A DNA stretch of 64,000 bases from Halorhabdus salina (GTDB lineage: Archaea > Halobacteriota > Halobacteria > Halobacteriales > Haloarculaceae): assembly GCF_013839425.1 (NCBI RefSeq), contig NZ_JACDNP010000005.1, forward strand, positions 179,710-243,709. Reading direction: 5' to 3'. Positions 8,915-18,262 of this stretch are shown in pieces (within the stretch, counting starts at the first letter, position 1; every line of letters starts with the position of its first letter). The position numbers and the translations under genes are program-made. Under the pieces are notes generated by a model. The model had not been told where the DNA came from. It saw only the letters and a list, made by a program, of their open reading frames with translations, and did no database searches.

Positions 8915-8971
8915 ATGGACACACAGTCAGGATTGCAGGCGGCTGTAGATCGGGTTCGGTGGGGTGTATAA
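8915..8971 (+). CDS. Possible 18-residue leader peptide overlapping amrB start
   Basis: An ATG at 8915 opens an 18-codon frame ending in TAA whose last base is the first base of the amrB ATG (TAATG). A purine-rich AGGAGG lies at 8892-8897. Stop-start overlap of this kind can couple translation, but the peptide is so short that chance is a strong alternative. No attenuator hairpin is evident. Confidence 0.15.
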   Translation: MDTQSGLQAAVDRVRWGV

Positions 8972-9798
8972 TGACTAACATACGAGAGCCGACAGTCGCT
9001 GGCCGGTTCTATGCCAGTCAGGCCGGGGCAGTACAGGAACAAATACTCGCCTGCTACGACCACGAAATCGGCCCAGCGTCGGGTCTATCAGTATCAGCGG
9101 GGACACCGAATGTCAACGGATTTGTTACGCCCCACGCCGGGCTGCCCTTTTCGGGCCCTGTCGCTGCCCATACCTACGCCACCCTTGGTAACGGAGGCAC
9201 GCCGGACACGGCCGTCGTCATCGGCCCGAATCACACCGGGATCGGCGCAAACGTCGCGATCCCAGGGCACGACGCCTGGCAAACGCCACTGGGCACAGTC
9301 CCGATCGACGGGGCACTTCGCGAGCGGCTCGTCGAGACGACTGACGCGACGGTCGATGACCGAGCACACGCCCGGGAGCACGCTGCGGAAGTGCAACTCC
9401 CATTCCTTCAGGAGTTGTACGACTCTATCTCAGTCCTCCCGATTAGCCTCCGGCAACAGGACGGAGCCACGGCCCGAGAACTGGGGAGTGCACTGGCCGA
9501 GTCGATCACCAAACGAACGGTCGTACTCGCATCATCCGATTTCACGCACTACGAACCACATGACGTCGCGATGGCACGTGACGAGCTAGCGTTGAATCCT
9601 ATCCGCGATCACGATCCAGAAGGACTGATCGAGACAGTTGAACGCGAAGCCCTCTCTGTGTGTGGGTATGGTGCGATCGCGGCGATGCTTTATGCCGTCG
9701 AGGGATGTGTCGATGTCCTCGCTCACGCGAGTAGCGGAGAGACCGCCGGCTCGAAAGCAGAGGTCGTCGGATACGGAGCCGTCGCAGTCGAGTCCTGA
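8971..9798 (+). CDS. amrB: AmmeMemoRadiSam system protein B (MEMO1 family)
   Basis: The protein is 275 residues from the ATG at 8971 and of normal family length. Family motifs are present: REPTVAGRFY at the N-terminus, TPHAGLPFSGPVAAHTYA with its conserved His, VVIGPNHTG, DRAHAREHAAEVQLPFLQ, VLASSDFTHYEP and SVCGYGAIAAML near the end. MEMO-like proteins are related to class III extradiol dioxygenases and pair with AMMECR1 (AmrA) and a radical SAM protein in a modification system of unknown product. Neither partner is in this window. The upstream ATG at 8959 is less likely because REPTVAGRFY normally sits about four residues from the start. Confidence 0.93.
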   Translation: MTNIREPTVAGRFYASQAGAVQEQILACYDHEIGPASGLSVSAGTPNVNGFVTPHAGLPFSGPVAAHTYATLGNGGTPDTAVVIGPNHTGIGANVAIPGHDAWQTPLGTVPIDGALRERLVETTDATVDDRAHAREHAAEVQLPFLQELYDSISVLPISLRQQDGATARELGSALAESITKRTVVLASSDFTHYEPHDVAMARDELALNPIRDHDPEGLIETVEREALSVCGYGAIAAMLYAVEGCVDVLAHASSGETAGSKAEVVGYGAVAVES

Positions 9799-9812
9799 GC
9801 GGCCCTCGCGGT

Positions 9813-11066
9813 CTACACTGCCTCGCCGAGCGCGTATACCGTATTGTGGCCGGTGATTTCGACGTTGACAAAATCACCGAGCGAAAGCCCCATTGATTCC
9901 GCCTTTGGGACCGCGACCTGCCGGTGGGCTTCGTCGTAACCAACCAGTGAGTCCTCAGTTCCGTCTTCGACAAGGAGGACCTCCCGTTGCTCGCCGACCA
10001 TCGCCTCGTGGGCCGCGCCCACGACGTCCATTTTCACCTCGGTCATGGCCTTCGATCGCTCTTTCTTTATTGTGCCACCAAGTCCATCGAGGTCGGCGGC
10101 ATCAGTCCCTGGCCGCTTTGAGAAGCGCGTGATGTTGAGTTTCTCAGGCTCGACCGACTGGAGGAGATCCAGACTCGCCTGGAAGTCCTCGTCGCTCTCG
10201 GTCGGGAAGCCGACGATGAAGTCAGTCGCAAGCGTCCAGTAGTCTAGTTGTTCGTCGAACGCCGCGACGATCTCCTCGAACTGCGGACGGCGATGTCGGC
10301 GTCGCATATCTTCGAGGACCTCGTCGCTGCCCGATTGAACGGGCGCGTGCAGGAAGTTGTACAGCTCGTCGTACTCGGCGAAGACGGAAGCGAGTTCTTG
10401 GGCCATGCCGTAGACACCTTTCGGGTTCGCCATGCCGACCCGGACACGGAAGTCGCCGGGCAATTCACAGATCCGCGCAAGGAGTTCTGGGAGTTTCCGT
10501 TCACCGTCCTCCAATCCGTAGACACCGGTGTCCTGACCTGTGATCCGGAGTTCCCGCGCACCCGACTCGAGGAGGTGTCTGGCCTTCTCGACGTTGTGGG
10601 AAACGGGCGGCGAATCGATCGTCCCGGTCGCGTGTTTCGTGATGCAATAGGAACAATCCGAGAGACAGCCACGAGCGATCGGGAGAATGCCCGTCACGCC
10701 GTCTACGAGCACGTCAGTGTCGGGTGTCGTTGTCGGACATTCGCCGTTGCGGACGTACTCGGGGACGTCGTCCCAGTGGAGGACCTCCGCATCGATGCCG
10801 GCATCCCGAAAGACGGTCTCCTGGGCAAGGGCCATACAGCCCGTAATGACGAGATCCGCGGGCGTCTGGCCGTCGAGTTCTTCGGCCCGCCGGAGCATGT
10901 TACGTTCCGTTTTTTCGACGACGGTACAGGTGTTGAGGATCGCGACATCCGCGCGAGCTGGATCGTCGACCGGATGATGGCCCCCGTCGCGGAGCGACCG
11001 TTCGATCGCCTGGCTCTCGCCGCGGTTTGACGTACAGCCGTACGTTTCGATGTGATATCGGGCCAT
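9813..11066 (-). CDS. tRNA t6A37 methylthiotransferase, archaeal MtaB/CDKAL1 type
   Basis: The 417-residue radical SAM enzyme would convert t6A37 to ms2t6A37 in tRNAs reading ANN codons. The N-terminal UPF0004 domain starts YHIETYGCTSNRGES with the first cluster Cys, and further Cys lie in LNTCTVVEKTERNM and ITGCMALA. The radical SAM motif is RGCLSDCSYCITKHATG (CxxxCxxC). A C-terminal TRAM domain follows (REVLLVEDG to VNVEITGHNTVYALG). All elements of the MiaB/MtaB family are intact. It converges on amrB with a 14-bp gap. The archaeal members are called e-MtaB-like. Confidence 0.93.
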   Translation of the reverse strand: MARYHIETYGCTSNRGESQAIERSLRDGGHHPVDDPARADVAILNTCTVVEKTERNMLRRAEELDGQTPADLVITGCMALAQETVFRDAGIDAEVLHWDDVPEYVRNGECPTTTPDTDVLVDGVTGILPIARGCLSDCSYCITKHATGTIDSPPVSHNVEKARHLLESGARELRITGQDTGVYGLEDGERKLPELLARICELPGDFRVRVGMANPKGVYGMAQELASVFAEYDELYNFLHAPVQSGSDEVLEDMRRRHRRPQFEEIVAAFDEQLDYWTLATDFIVGFPTESDEDFQASLDLLQSVEPEKLNITRFSKRPGTDAADLDGLGGTIKKERSKAMTEVKMDVVGAAHEAMVGEQREVLLVEDGTEDSLVGYDEAHRQVAVPKAESMGLSLGDFVNVEITGHNTVYALGEAV

Positions 11067-11221
11067 CCGCTATCCATGTCTTCGGGCACGTGAACAAAAG
11101 GGCGACGCATCGGAGATGTCTCAGTTGCCAATGCAGCCCGTCTATAGCCGGAATTGCGGCAATAGCGTCCGCAATCATTTCTCATAAGAGTTAACTATCG
11201 GTCGCCAAATTATCCACCTGC

Positions 11222-13108
11222 ATGTCACGATTGCAGCGAGCCGTCCTGGTTGTAGTCCTCCTTGGGTTGGTGGGGAGTTCGACAGTTGGGGCGATCGCAT
11301 ACGCAGGAGATGTCGAACCGACAGCAAACGAGACGAGTGGTGCCCAAGAAGCGTACGTCACCGACGACGGAGACGTGATGCTCGTCTTCGAAGAGGGTGA
11401 TTCGGCGCCGGGGAGCGGCCACGTCGGTATGAACGTCGCGGAGGGCCTCGCCTATGGAATCTACGAGAGGGCGGGCGTAGAATCAAACGTTACAGGATCG
11501 TTGACGATGGCTGCCAATCGCTCGCGGATAAACGGGTCGGGAACGGTCTCCGCTCCGCGACCGGATGCCATCGAGCATCTAGAAGTCGACGTCCAGAGCC
11601 GCCAGACCGAAACCGTCGCCAAGAGCGACGCCACAGTGAATGCAACGGTGGTCCTCCCGGACGATAGCAAGATGCTCGTCGCCATCTTCAGTCAGGCACA
11701 GACGAGTGGTGAAATCCACACGAGTGGGACGCGACTCTCGACTGCGGGGACAGCAAACCTGTCGATGATGCTCCCCGGTATATCGTCAACGAGTGTCGAA
11801 TATCGGTTACGTGCCACCGGAGACGGCCACGAACTTGCGGTCGCCCGAGAGAGTCACGTCTCTGGACGGAACGCCGATCGGTGGGCGACCCGCGAGCGGG
11901 CTGCCGACCGACTTCGTCAACAGTTCGAGGGCGTTTCGCCGACGGGCGAGACATCGAGTGCGGTCTCCCTCGATACCTATTCCTTCGAGCGAACAAACGA
12001 TGGGGCAACCCTGGATCTGGAATACACGGTCGAGATCGAAGGCCTCAACGAGATGCTACAACGGGCCGTCACACAAGGATTGGCTTCCCAGACTGGGAGC
12101 GCCGATGAGGCCTTCGGGCCGACCACTGACGAAATTAGCGATAGCCTGGCGAACGTTTCGATCGATCGAGCCGTCGTCACCGCCCAACTAGGCTCGGGCG
12201 GTGGCAATGCGAGCTGGAACCTGACGGTCGACAACTACGACGGTCTCGCACGGGCGTATTTCACGGCCATGGAGGCGTCCGCCGAGGGGAACGTAACTGA
12301 CCGTATCGACAACTTCCGCTCGCAACTCAACGCCATGGAAGCCGCGGACTTCTCGCAGACCATTTCGTGGAACAGTACTGTCCAGTCGACAGACGAGGGG
12401 GCGCTCGATCTCGACCTCGACGCCAAGACGAGAACGACCAACTGGGAGGCGTTTGTCACCGAGCGCGCAGACCGTAATCTACCGCCGATCGGTACCCAGC
12501 GCTTTTCGCTCGATATTGTGGCGACTGACGACCGGATCGACGGGAATGGCTCGTTCTGGGTCCAGCAGGCGGGCCTCTATAACCGGACGATCGACAACTA
12601 TCAGCAGTCGATGGCACAGTCGCCGATGGCCCCCGTCGAGTGGCTCAGCGACCTTGAGGAAGCCGGGTTTCAGGGGGCACGCCTCGACGCGTCGGTGAAC
12701 CAATCGACTGCCGTTCTCGAAGGCGGTATGGCGTTCGAGAACCTCTCGGCGATCACGAGTCAGGTCGAGAAGGAAACAGTCAACGGGACCATCGAGCAGG
12801 CATACCTCGAACAGACAGACAACGGGACGACAGCCTATCTCCGGATAGCCGACGCCGTCGATAGTGCGTCAAACGAGTCCACGGTTCGCCAGTTGGAGAT
12901 GGTTTCTCAGGAAACGACTGTTCACTCACCGGACGAATGGGACCAAGAGTCGGCGTCGTTCCCGACGATGGACACCGAATCAGTACGTTCCTACGTGCCC
13001 AATGCCACAGCCACGGAGTCAGGCGGGCTCTCGATGCCGTTGCTGGGCGGTGGCGCCGGTGTCGCAGTGCTGACAGTCGGCGCAGTCGTCTACGTCCGGC
13101 GACGCTGA
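11222..13108 (+). CDS. Exported membrane-anchored haloarchaeal protein of unknown function
   Basis: The 628-residue protein begins with a Sec-type signal (RLQRAVLVVVLLGLVGSSTVGAIAYA) and ends with a single membrane anchor and basic tail (GGGAGVAVLTVGAVVYVRRR). The long extracellular part is acidic, rich in Asn-x-Ser/Thr sequons and of beta-rich appearance. I see no catalytic motif. It is probably a cell-surface protein with its C-terminus in the membrane; I do not recognise the family by name. It is divergent from the methylthiotransferase and followed after 192 bp by the DUF63-like membrane gene. Confidence 0.8.
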   Translation: MSRLQRAVLVVVLLGLVGSSTVGAIAYAGDVEPTANETSGAQEAYVTDDGDVMLVFEEGDSAPGSGHVGMNVAEGLAYGIYERAGVESNVTGSLTMAANRSRINGSGTVSAPRPDAIEHLEVDVQSRQTETVAKSDATVNATVVLPDDSKMLVAIFSQAQTSGEIHTSGTRLSTAGTANLSMMLPGISSTSVEYRLRATGDGHELAVARESHVSGRNADRWATRERAADRLRQQFEGVSPTGETSSAVSLDTYSFERTNDGATLDLEYTVEIEGLNEMLQRAVTQGLASQTGSADEAFGPTTDEISDSLANVSIDRAVVTAQLGSGGGNASWNLTVDNYDGLARAYFTAMEASAEGNVTDRIDNFRSQLNAMEAADFSQTISWNSTVQSTDEGALDLDLDAKTRTTNWEAFVTERADRNLPPIGTQRFSLDIVATDDRIDGNGSFWVQQAGLYNRTIDNYQQSMAQSPMAPVEWLSDLEEAGFQGARLDASVNQSTAVLEGGMAFENLSAITSQVEKETVNGTIEQAYLEQTDNGTTAYLRIADAVDSASNESTVRQLEMVSQETTVHSPDEWDQESASFPTMDTESVRSYVPNATATESGGLSMPLLGGGAGVAVLTVGAVVYVRRR

Positions 13109-13300
13109 GTGTCCATCCGGGCTGGCTGGCCGCTGTCGACAGCTACGTTCGCCTCGCCATATCACCAAAAATTGGCTCAAACCGTCGTTCAGGAACGATC
13201 CGATACAAAACAACGAGCAATGCGTGGCCAGTGTGGTTCCGTGGCGGTCACGTATCGAGGAGATCGGAACGTTTTCTAAATAGGCAAAAAGATATGACAT

Positions 13301-14161
13301 ATGCCGCTATTGCCAAGCGGACTCGTCGTGCCGGATCTTCCGTATCTCCTCGGGCTCGGGTTGGGCGGGTTGCTGACAACGGTGTTTCTCGTGGGGATCG
13401 AACCACCCGTGACGAAAGGGCACGTGATCGCGTTCGTGCCTTGGATCGCAGTCGGGGGTATCAGTCACGCGTTGTATCAACTTTCGGTGCCACCGACGGT
13501 AACCAGTCCGCCGGGGTTGTACCCGGAGTGGGTCGCTCCACTGTTCTCGGCGCCAGCAGTGTACGTGACGGTCTACGTCCTCATTGGCGGGGTCTGGCTC
13601 GTCTTGGTCATGATTGGGGCTTTGAGCGGCCGTATCGACCGTGTCGGCACGTACTTGGGTGCCGTTGGAACTGGTGTGTTGCTCGTCTTCCTTGGGGCGA
13701 TCGTCTGGCAAGGGCTTGGTGACGCCCTCGACTTTTCGCCCCTGTGGCCCATTGTGGGGTTCATCATTGCCGTGCCGCTGTCCGGTATCACGTATGCACT
13801 GATCAGCCTTCGGTGGACGACTCAGGCCGCGCGTGCGGGGCTGGCCGGTGGGAGTGTCGTCTTCGCACATGCCTTCGACGGGGTGACGACAGCGATCGGC
13901 GCAGATGTCTTGAGTGTGACCGAGCGCAGTCCCCTTCCCGAGGCAATCATGGACTTTGCGGCGTCGTTGCCGACGGCGGCATATCTGGGCTCAGGCTGGC
14001 TGTTCGTCGTCGTGAAACTTCTGGTGGCTGGCCTCGTCGTCGTCGCGGTCGCTGATATGCTCGATGAACATCCCGTACAGGGGAGTCTACTGTTGGTATT
14101 CGTTGCGGCGGTCGGCCTCGGCCCCGCAGCGAATAACTTCGTCATTTTCACGCTCGGGTGA
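13301..14161 (+). CDS. DUF63-family polytopic membrane protein
   Basis: The 286-residue protein has about eight hydrophobic segments with short polar loops. The segments around WIAVGGISHALYQL and the loop AHAFDGVTTAIG match the archaeal membrane family DUF63, which has no known function. An AT-rich box (TTCTAAATA, about 13274-13282) lies about 25 nt before the ATG, consistent with a leaderless transcript. The next gene starts 81 bp downstream on the same strand and also encodes a membrane protein. Confidence 0.8.
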   Translation: MPLLPSGLVVPDLPYLLGLGLGGLLTTVFLVGIEPPVTKGHVIAFVPWIAVGGISHALYQLSVPPTVTSPPGLYPEWVAPLFSAPAVYVTVYVLIGGVWLVLVMIGALSGRIDRVGTYLGAVGTGVLLVFLGAIVWQGLGDALDFSPLWPIVGFIIAVPLSGITYALISLRWTTQAARAGLAGGSVVFAHAFDGVTTAIGADVLSVTERSPLPEAIMDFAASLPTAAYLGSGWLFVVVKLLVAGLVVVAVADMLDEHPVQGSLLLVFVAAVGLGPAANNFVIFTLG

Positions 14162-14242
14162 GCGAGGGCGGGCTGGATATCGCCCACCAGTGTAGAAACC
14201 AGACCTGTTATTGCTTTCCGGCCGTCTTATCGGCTTACATCG

Positions 14243-15748
14243 ATGGCACGGTCAGTCGGTCCGACGGTCGATCGCGTCCGTCGTCGCCTCGATCACTGGT
14301 TCGTACGCGTTCGTCGCTGGATCGAGCACACGCAGAACTTGCTACACGTGACCATCCTGATCGGGATTCCGCTGTTGCTGGGAATCGTGACGGCGCTGTC
14401 GAACACGATCGATGCCCTCCCGTATCTCCTGTTTCCCCCGCTTGCCTCGGGATCGTATTCGCTGTTTGCCGATCCGGAAGGTGACGCAGCCTCGCCGCGG
14501 CGGTTCGTCGGCGGCCTGAGTGCCGGCGCACTGTGTGGCTGGCTCGCCGTCGAACTCGCTGCCAGGTACTGGTACGGGATTCCGGCTGGACAGTATCAGG
14601 TTCACGCTGGCGCGGTCGCATTCGGGCTATTTTTGACCGGCGCAGTGACGTGGGCACTGGACCTGCAGGAAGCGTCTGCGTTCTCCACAGCACTGCTCGT
14701 TCACGTGACGGGCGCGACCCAGTTCGGGTACGTCCTGAGCGTGTTCCTCTCGTCGCTGCTGGTTGCGGGTGTCTTTTTCGCCTGGCGTGAAGGTATCTAC
14801 GAGAAGCGGGCGGAATTTCTCTACGAATCGATTCGCGGTGACGATCACGTCCTCGTTCCGATGCTGGGCGATCACGCCCCAGCGACAGCGATGTTGGCTG
14901 CTCGGCTCGCAGGTGCCCACGATGCCGGGAAAGTGGTCCTGGTGGATCTGGTCGACGACGAGGCCGTCGCCCGTGCTGAGCGTGACCTGCTCGATAGCGG
15001 GCAAGACAGTTCCTCCACAGAGACAGCACACGTCGATCGCAATCGGGAGACACGCAGCGAGGCGGGCCAGTTCGACGAGGCGACACTGGAAGAGTTCCCA
15101 CAAAACGAGACGGTCGCTGCCGTCGCCGACCGGCTCGAAGCAACGGCCCATCGCATCGAGACGAAGGTCGGTGTCCCATCGGACGTGGTCGTGGCGGTCG
15201 ATGGCGACACACCAGCGCGGACGATTCTCCAGGTGGCCGAGGAAGCCAACTGCGATCTGATCGCTGTCCCGTACGCCGAACAGTACGGGAGCCTGTCACC
15301 GACAATCCGACATCTGCTCGGTGGCGACGTCGACGTGATCGTCCACCGATCGCACGATGGCCGAACGCGCTGGCGGCGGATCATGGTTCCCGTGCGGAAG
15401 GCCGGCGGTGTCGCCCACAGCATGATCGACTTTGCAAAGCGGCTTGCCGGTGAGACAGGGCACGTTAGCGTCTGTCATTGTATCGACGACGACCGACAGC
15501 GACGGCGGGCCGAAGACATGCTCGCCGATCTAGTCGAGACAGTCTCCGGACGCGTCGAGACTCGCGTCGCAACCGCTGACATCCAGCGGTTTCTCGCAGA
15601 CAACGCAGGTGGTTACGACCTCGTGATTATCGGTTCGAGTCAGGACCGAAGCACCCCTTCACGGATCGTCTCTCCACCGACCTTCGAGCGACTGGACGAC
15701 GTCGAAGCTGACGTGGCTATTGTCGATCGCACGCTCGAGGGCTCCTGA
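14243..15748 (+). CDS. HPP-family membrane protein fused to two universal stress protein domains
   Basis: The 501-residue protein starts with a short basic region, then an HPP-type membrane domain of four to five helices (about residues 30-185; LPYLLFPPLASGSYSLFADP is the conserved HPP signature). Two cytoplasmic UspA-like alpha/beta domains follow, roughly 195-375 and 378-500, the second ending VIIGSSQDRS. HPP proteins have been linked to nitrite transport in plants and cyanobacteria, but the haloarchaeal HPP-USP fusion has no proven substrate; nucleotide or stress sensing by the USP domains is inferred. It converges with the K+ channel gene. Confidence 0.85.
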   Translation: MARSVGPTVDRVRRRLDHWFVRVRRWIEHTQNLLHVTILIGIPLLLGIVTALSNTIDALPYLLFPPLASGSYSLFADPEGDAASPRRFVGGLSAGALCGWLAVELAARYWYGIPAGQYQVHAGAVAFGLFLTGAVTWALDLQEASAFSTALLVHVTGATQFGYVLSVFLSSLLVAGVFFAWREGIYEKRAEFLYESIRGDDHVLVPMLGDHAPATAMLAARLAGAHDAGKVVLVDLVDDEAVARAERDLLDSGQDSSSTETAHVDRNRETRSEAGQFDEATLEEFPQNETVAAVADRLEATAHRIETKVGVPSDVVVAVDGDTPARTILQVAEEANCDLIAVPYAEQYGSLSPTIRHLLGGDVDVIVHRSHDGRTRWRRIMVPVRKAGGVAHSMIDFAKRLAGETGHVSVCHCIDDDRQRRRAEDMLADLVETVSGRVETRVATADIQRFLADNAGGYDLVIIGSSQDRSTPSRIVSPPTFERLDDVEADVAIVDRTLEGS

Positions 15749-15773
15749 GCACATACTCTGTGGAGTAGCGCAG

Positions 15774-16940
15774 TCAGATATCGTCTTCGTCTTCGACTTC
15801 GAGTAAGCGATCGGCGATCGCTTCCATTCCTTCCCCACCCATGGCCGACTGGACGAGGAGGTGCCCGCCGATGACGGCGGGGCTGATGACCGAATCCGCC
15901 CCAGCCCGGCGGAGCTTCTCCATGTTTTCCCGATCAGTGGCGGCCGCGACGATTCGCGCGTCCGGATTGAGTTGGCTGGCGGTCAAGATACCGAGTGCAT
16001 CTTGGGCGTCGTCGTTGGTCGCCACCAGCACGGCACGGGCGCGATCGATCCCGGCGCGGTGGAGCGGTTCCTCGTCGCTTGGATCGCCGACGATGGCGTT
16101 GATATCGCGATTCCCGAGCCTCGTCGCCGCTTCCTCGTCGGGCGTGACGACGATAAACTCGGCCGTCGTCTGGAGTTCTTCGAGGATCGGTTCCGTGAGG
16201 TCGCCGTAGCCAAGCACGAGGACGTGGTCCTCGAGCTGGTCGAGTTGTGAACGGGTCATAGTGCCGAGTGCTGCCGCGAGTCGTGCCTGGATCAGCGGAC
16301 CGATGAGCGATCCCAGGGCGAGGGCGAACGACGCCGTACCGAGAATGACGACCGACAGGGCGAACAGTCGAACTCCGTCGCCATTGGAGGGGATCGCGTC
16401 ACCGTACCCCACTGTCGAGGCCGTCACGATCGTATAGTAGAGGGCGTCCGTCAGCGTTTGCACGCTCTGGAAGGAATCTCGGAGGGTGTAGGTTCCGATC
16501 GTGCCGTAGAATAGTGTGCCGACGAGGGCGGCTAACGCTGCGAGCTGTGCCGTCGAGAGATCGATCTTGCGGTCGAACCGGCGGTAGCTCAACAGGACCG
16601 TCGGCATCGAGAGTATCGACAGCGCGATCAACGGGAGGGAGACGACGTTCGTCTGGACGAGACCCTGGAGGGCCGTCACTGGCAAGAGGATGATCGTCGA
16701 GAACCACGCCGCCCGGAGTCGGCGACGGAGCGCGAATGCCGAACCGAGCATCAGAAAGCCCGTCAGCGCACCGGTAAACCCGGCTGTCCGTTGAATTGTC
16801 GGTGGAACGAACTGGGCAAGCGGCCCGGAGATGGACTCTGCCCCGACGTTGACCAGCCCAGTTGCGACCGAGAGCACGGCGACTGCAGCCGTCAGATAGA
16901 TCGCCGGCCTGGGACCGAGCCAGTCCCGTAGCTCGTCCAT
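15774..16940 (-). CDS. Potassium channel with RCK (TrkA-N) gating domain
   Basis: The protein is about 388 residues from the ATG at 16940. Six hydrophobic segments come first, with a pore loop and K+ selectivity filter in ALYYTIVTASTVGYGDAIP near residue 175. A cytoplasmic RCK_N domain starts around residue 236 (DHVLVLGYGDLTEPILEEL, a GxGxxG-type nucleotide-binding turn), followed by VTPDEEAATRL, GDPSDEEPLHRAGI and ATDRENMEKLRRAGAD. RCK_C appears lacking or very short. Ligand-gated K+ flux fits an organism living with molar internal KCl. It is divergent, by 86 bp, from two genes encoding membrane proteins that end in RCK_C-like domains, suggesting a functional link. The longer upstream start (17048) would add an implausible Cys-rich tail. 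Confidence 0.92.
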   Translation of the reverse strand: MDELRDWLGPRPAIYLTAAVAVLSVATGLVNVGAESISGPLAQFVPPTIQRTAGFTGALTGFLMLGSAFALRRRLRAAWFSTIILLPVTALQGLVQTNVVSLPLIALSILSMPTVLLSYRRFDRKIDLSTAQLAALAALVGTLFYGTIGTYTLRDSFQSVQTLTDALYYTIVTASTVGYGDAIPSNGDGVRLFALSVVILGTASFALALGSLIGPLIQARLAAALGTMTRSQLDQLEDHVLVLGYGDLTEPILEELQTTAEFIVVTPDEEAATRLGNRDINAIVGDPSDEEPLHRAGIDRARAVLVATNDDAQDALGILTASQLNPDARIVAAATDRENMEKLRRAGADSVISPAVIGGHLLVQSAMGGEGMEAIADRLLEVEDEDDI

Positions 16941-17026
16941 ACACAGAGGTCCGAATGGGAGTGAATAAAACCCATCGCCTGCGATTGCCGACACTGATTT
17001 GAGACTGGCCTGTCTCCTCTCACAAC

Positions 17027-18262
17027 ATGCCATCCTTGCCGGTCGCACTTCTTTTTGGAGTCTACCTGGGCATCCTCACGGGCATCATTCCAGCACTGGT
17101 GGCCTGGGTCCTCGGATTCGTGTTCAAGTACTTCACTGGCGTGACGCTCCCCGGGTTCGGGGTCGTGGTCCTCGGCGTCGCCCTGGCCGGGGTCAACGGC
17201 GGATTGCTCGCGCTGGCTGATCCATCGGTCACGCAGTCGGCAAACGCCCCGACAGTCATGACTGCGCTACTGGTGATCATGATGATGGTACTGTATGCCC
17301 ACAGCAAGGGCGACCAACTCGGCGCGAGTACGCCCCGGCGGCTGTCGTTGCGGCGGTTAGGGGAACGGACGCTGTCCATCGATCTCGTCGAGGCCGTCGG
17401 CGGTGGCGACGAAGTTCGGGTCCGCGTGGCGGGGGAAATCGGCGACATCGAGGGCTACCCTCCGCTTCCTGACGATCTCCGCGCGGAGATCAGGGCCGGT
17501 GAGTGGACGTTGCCCGCCGATCTGGATCTCGACTCGATCGAACGACGGCTGGCCGAACGACTCCGTACCGAGTACGACCTTGGGGATGTCTCGGTCGCCG
17601 TCGACGAGCGCGGCCGAGCGACCGTCGCCGCGGCGCCGCCGTTCTCCGGACTCTCGAAACGCATCGAGGCCGGTCACCGGGCCGTCTCCGTCGACGCGCT
17701 CGTGCCGACCGGTCTCGCCCGCGGCGATGTCGTGACGGTGGATACAGCCGACACGCAGGTCCGGGGGACGGTGGTGAGCGCTCGGTCGACACCCCGGGAA
17801 ACGCAGCCGGCTACGGAGCCGTCACCACGGAGCGAAGGGTCGGATACGGACGCGGAACCGAACCCAGCGGCTCGCGCAGTTCGCGCTCCGACCGCATCTG
17901 GCGGCGACGGCCAGGTCACGGTCGCGGTCGGTCGGACGGACGCCGAAGCGCTCCTTCGGTCCGAGCGGGCGACGATTATCGTCGAAGCCAGGGGGACGCG
18001 ACGGGAGTACGCACTCATCTCGCTGTTGCGACGGGCCGGCAAGCGATTCCGTCGCGTGACCGTCCGGGCGGGCAGTGACCTCGACGGAGAACCGCTGGGT
18101 AGTGCCGCCGGGGACGCCTACGGCGTGGTCGTGCTCGCAGCGCGGGACGGCAGCGGGTGGCAGTTCAATCCGCGCGGGACACGGCCGCTCGAACCGGGGA
18201 CTGAGTTGTACGCGGTCGGGTCCCGCGACGCGCTCGATTCGCTGATGGAGGCGGTAGCATGA
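17027..18262 (+). CDS. Membrane protein with C-terminal TrkA-C (RCK_C)-like domain, paralogue 1
   Basis: The 411-residue protein has three to four N-terminal membrane helices (about 1-90). A soluble region follows, containing LPDDLRAEIRAGEWTLPADLDLD and an RxLxERLRTEYDLGDVSVAVDERG motif. After a Ser/Thr/Pro-rich linker, the C-terminal module (FRRVTVRAGSDLDGEPLGSA to GTELYAVGSRDALDSLMEA) resembles RCK_C regulatory domains of Trk-type K+ systems. Haloarchaeal homologues are annotated as potassium transporter TrkA, but it has neither a selectivity filter nor a Rossmann RCK_N domain. It overlaps the following paralogue by 4 bp and is divergent from the K+ channel. Confidence 0.75.
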   Translation: MPSLPVALLFGVYLGILTGIIPALVAWVLGFVFKYFTGVTLPGFGVVVLGVALAGVNGGLLALADPSVTQSANAPTVMTALLVIMMMVLYAHSKGDQLGASTPRRLSLRRLGERTLSIDLVEAVGGGDEVRVRVAGEIGDIEGYPPLPDDLRAEIRAGEWTLPADLDLDSIERRLAERLRTEYDLGDVSVAVDERGRATVAAAPPFSGLSKRIEAGHRAVSVDALVPTGLARGDVVTVDTADTQVRGTVVSARSTPRETQPATEPSPRSEGSDTDAEPNPAARAVRAPTASGGDGQVTVAVGRTDAEALLRSERATIIVEARGTRREYALISLLRRAGKRFRRVTVRAGSDLDGEPLGSAAGDAYGVVVLAARDGSGWQFNPRGTRPLEPGTELYAVGSRDALDSLMEAVA

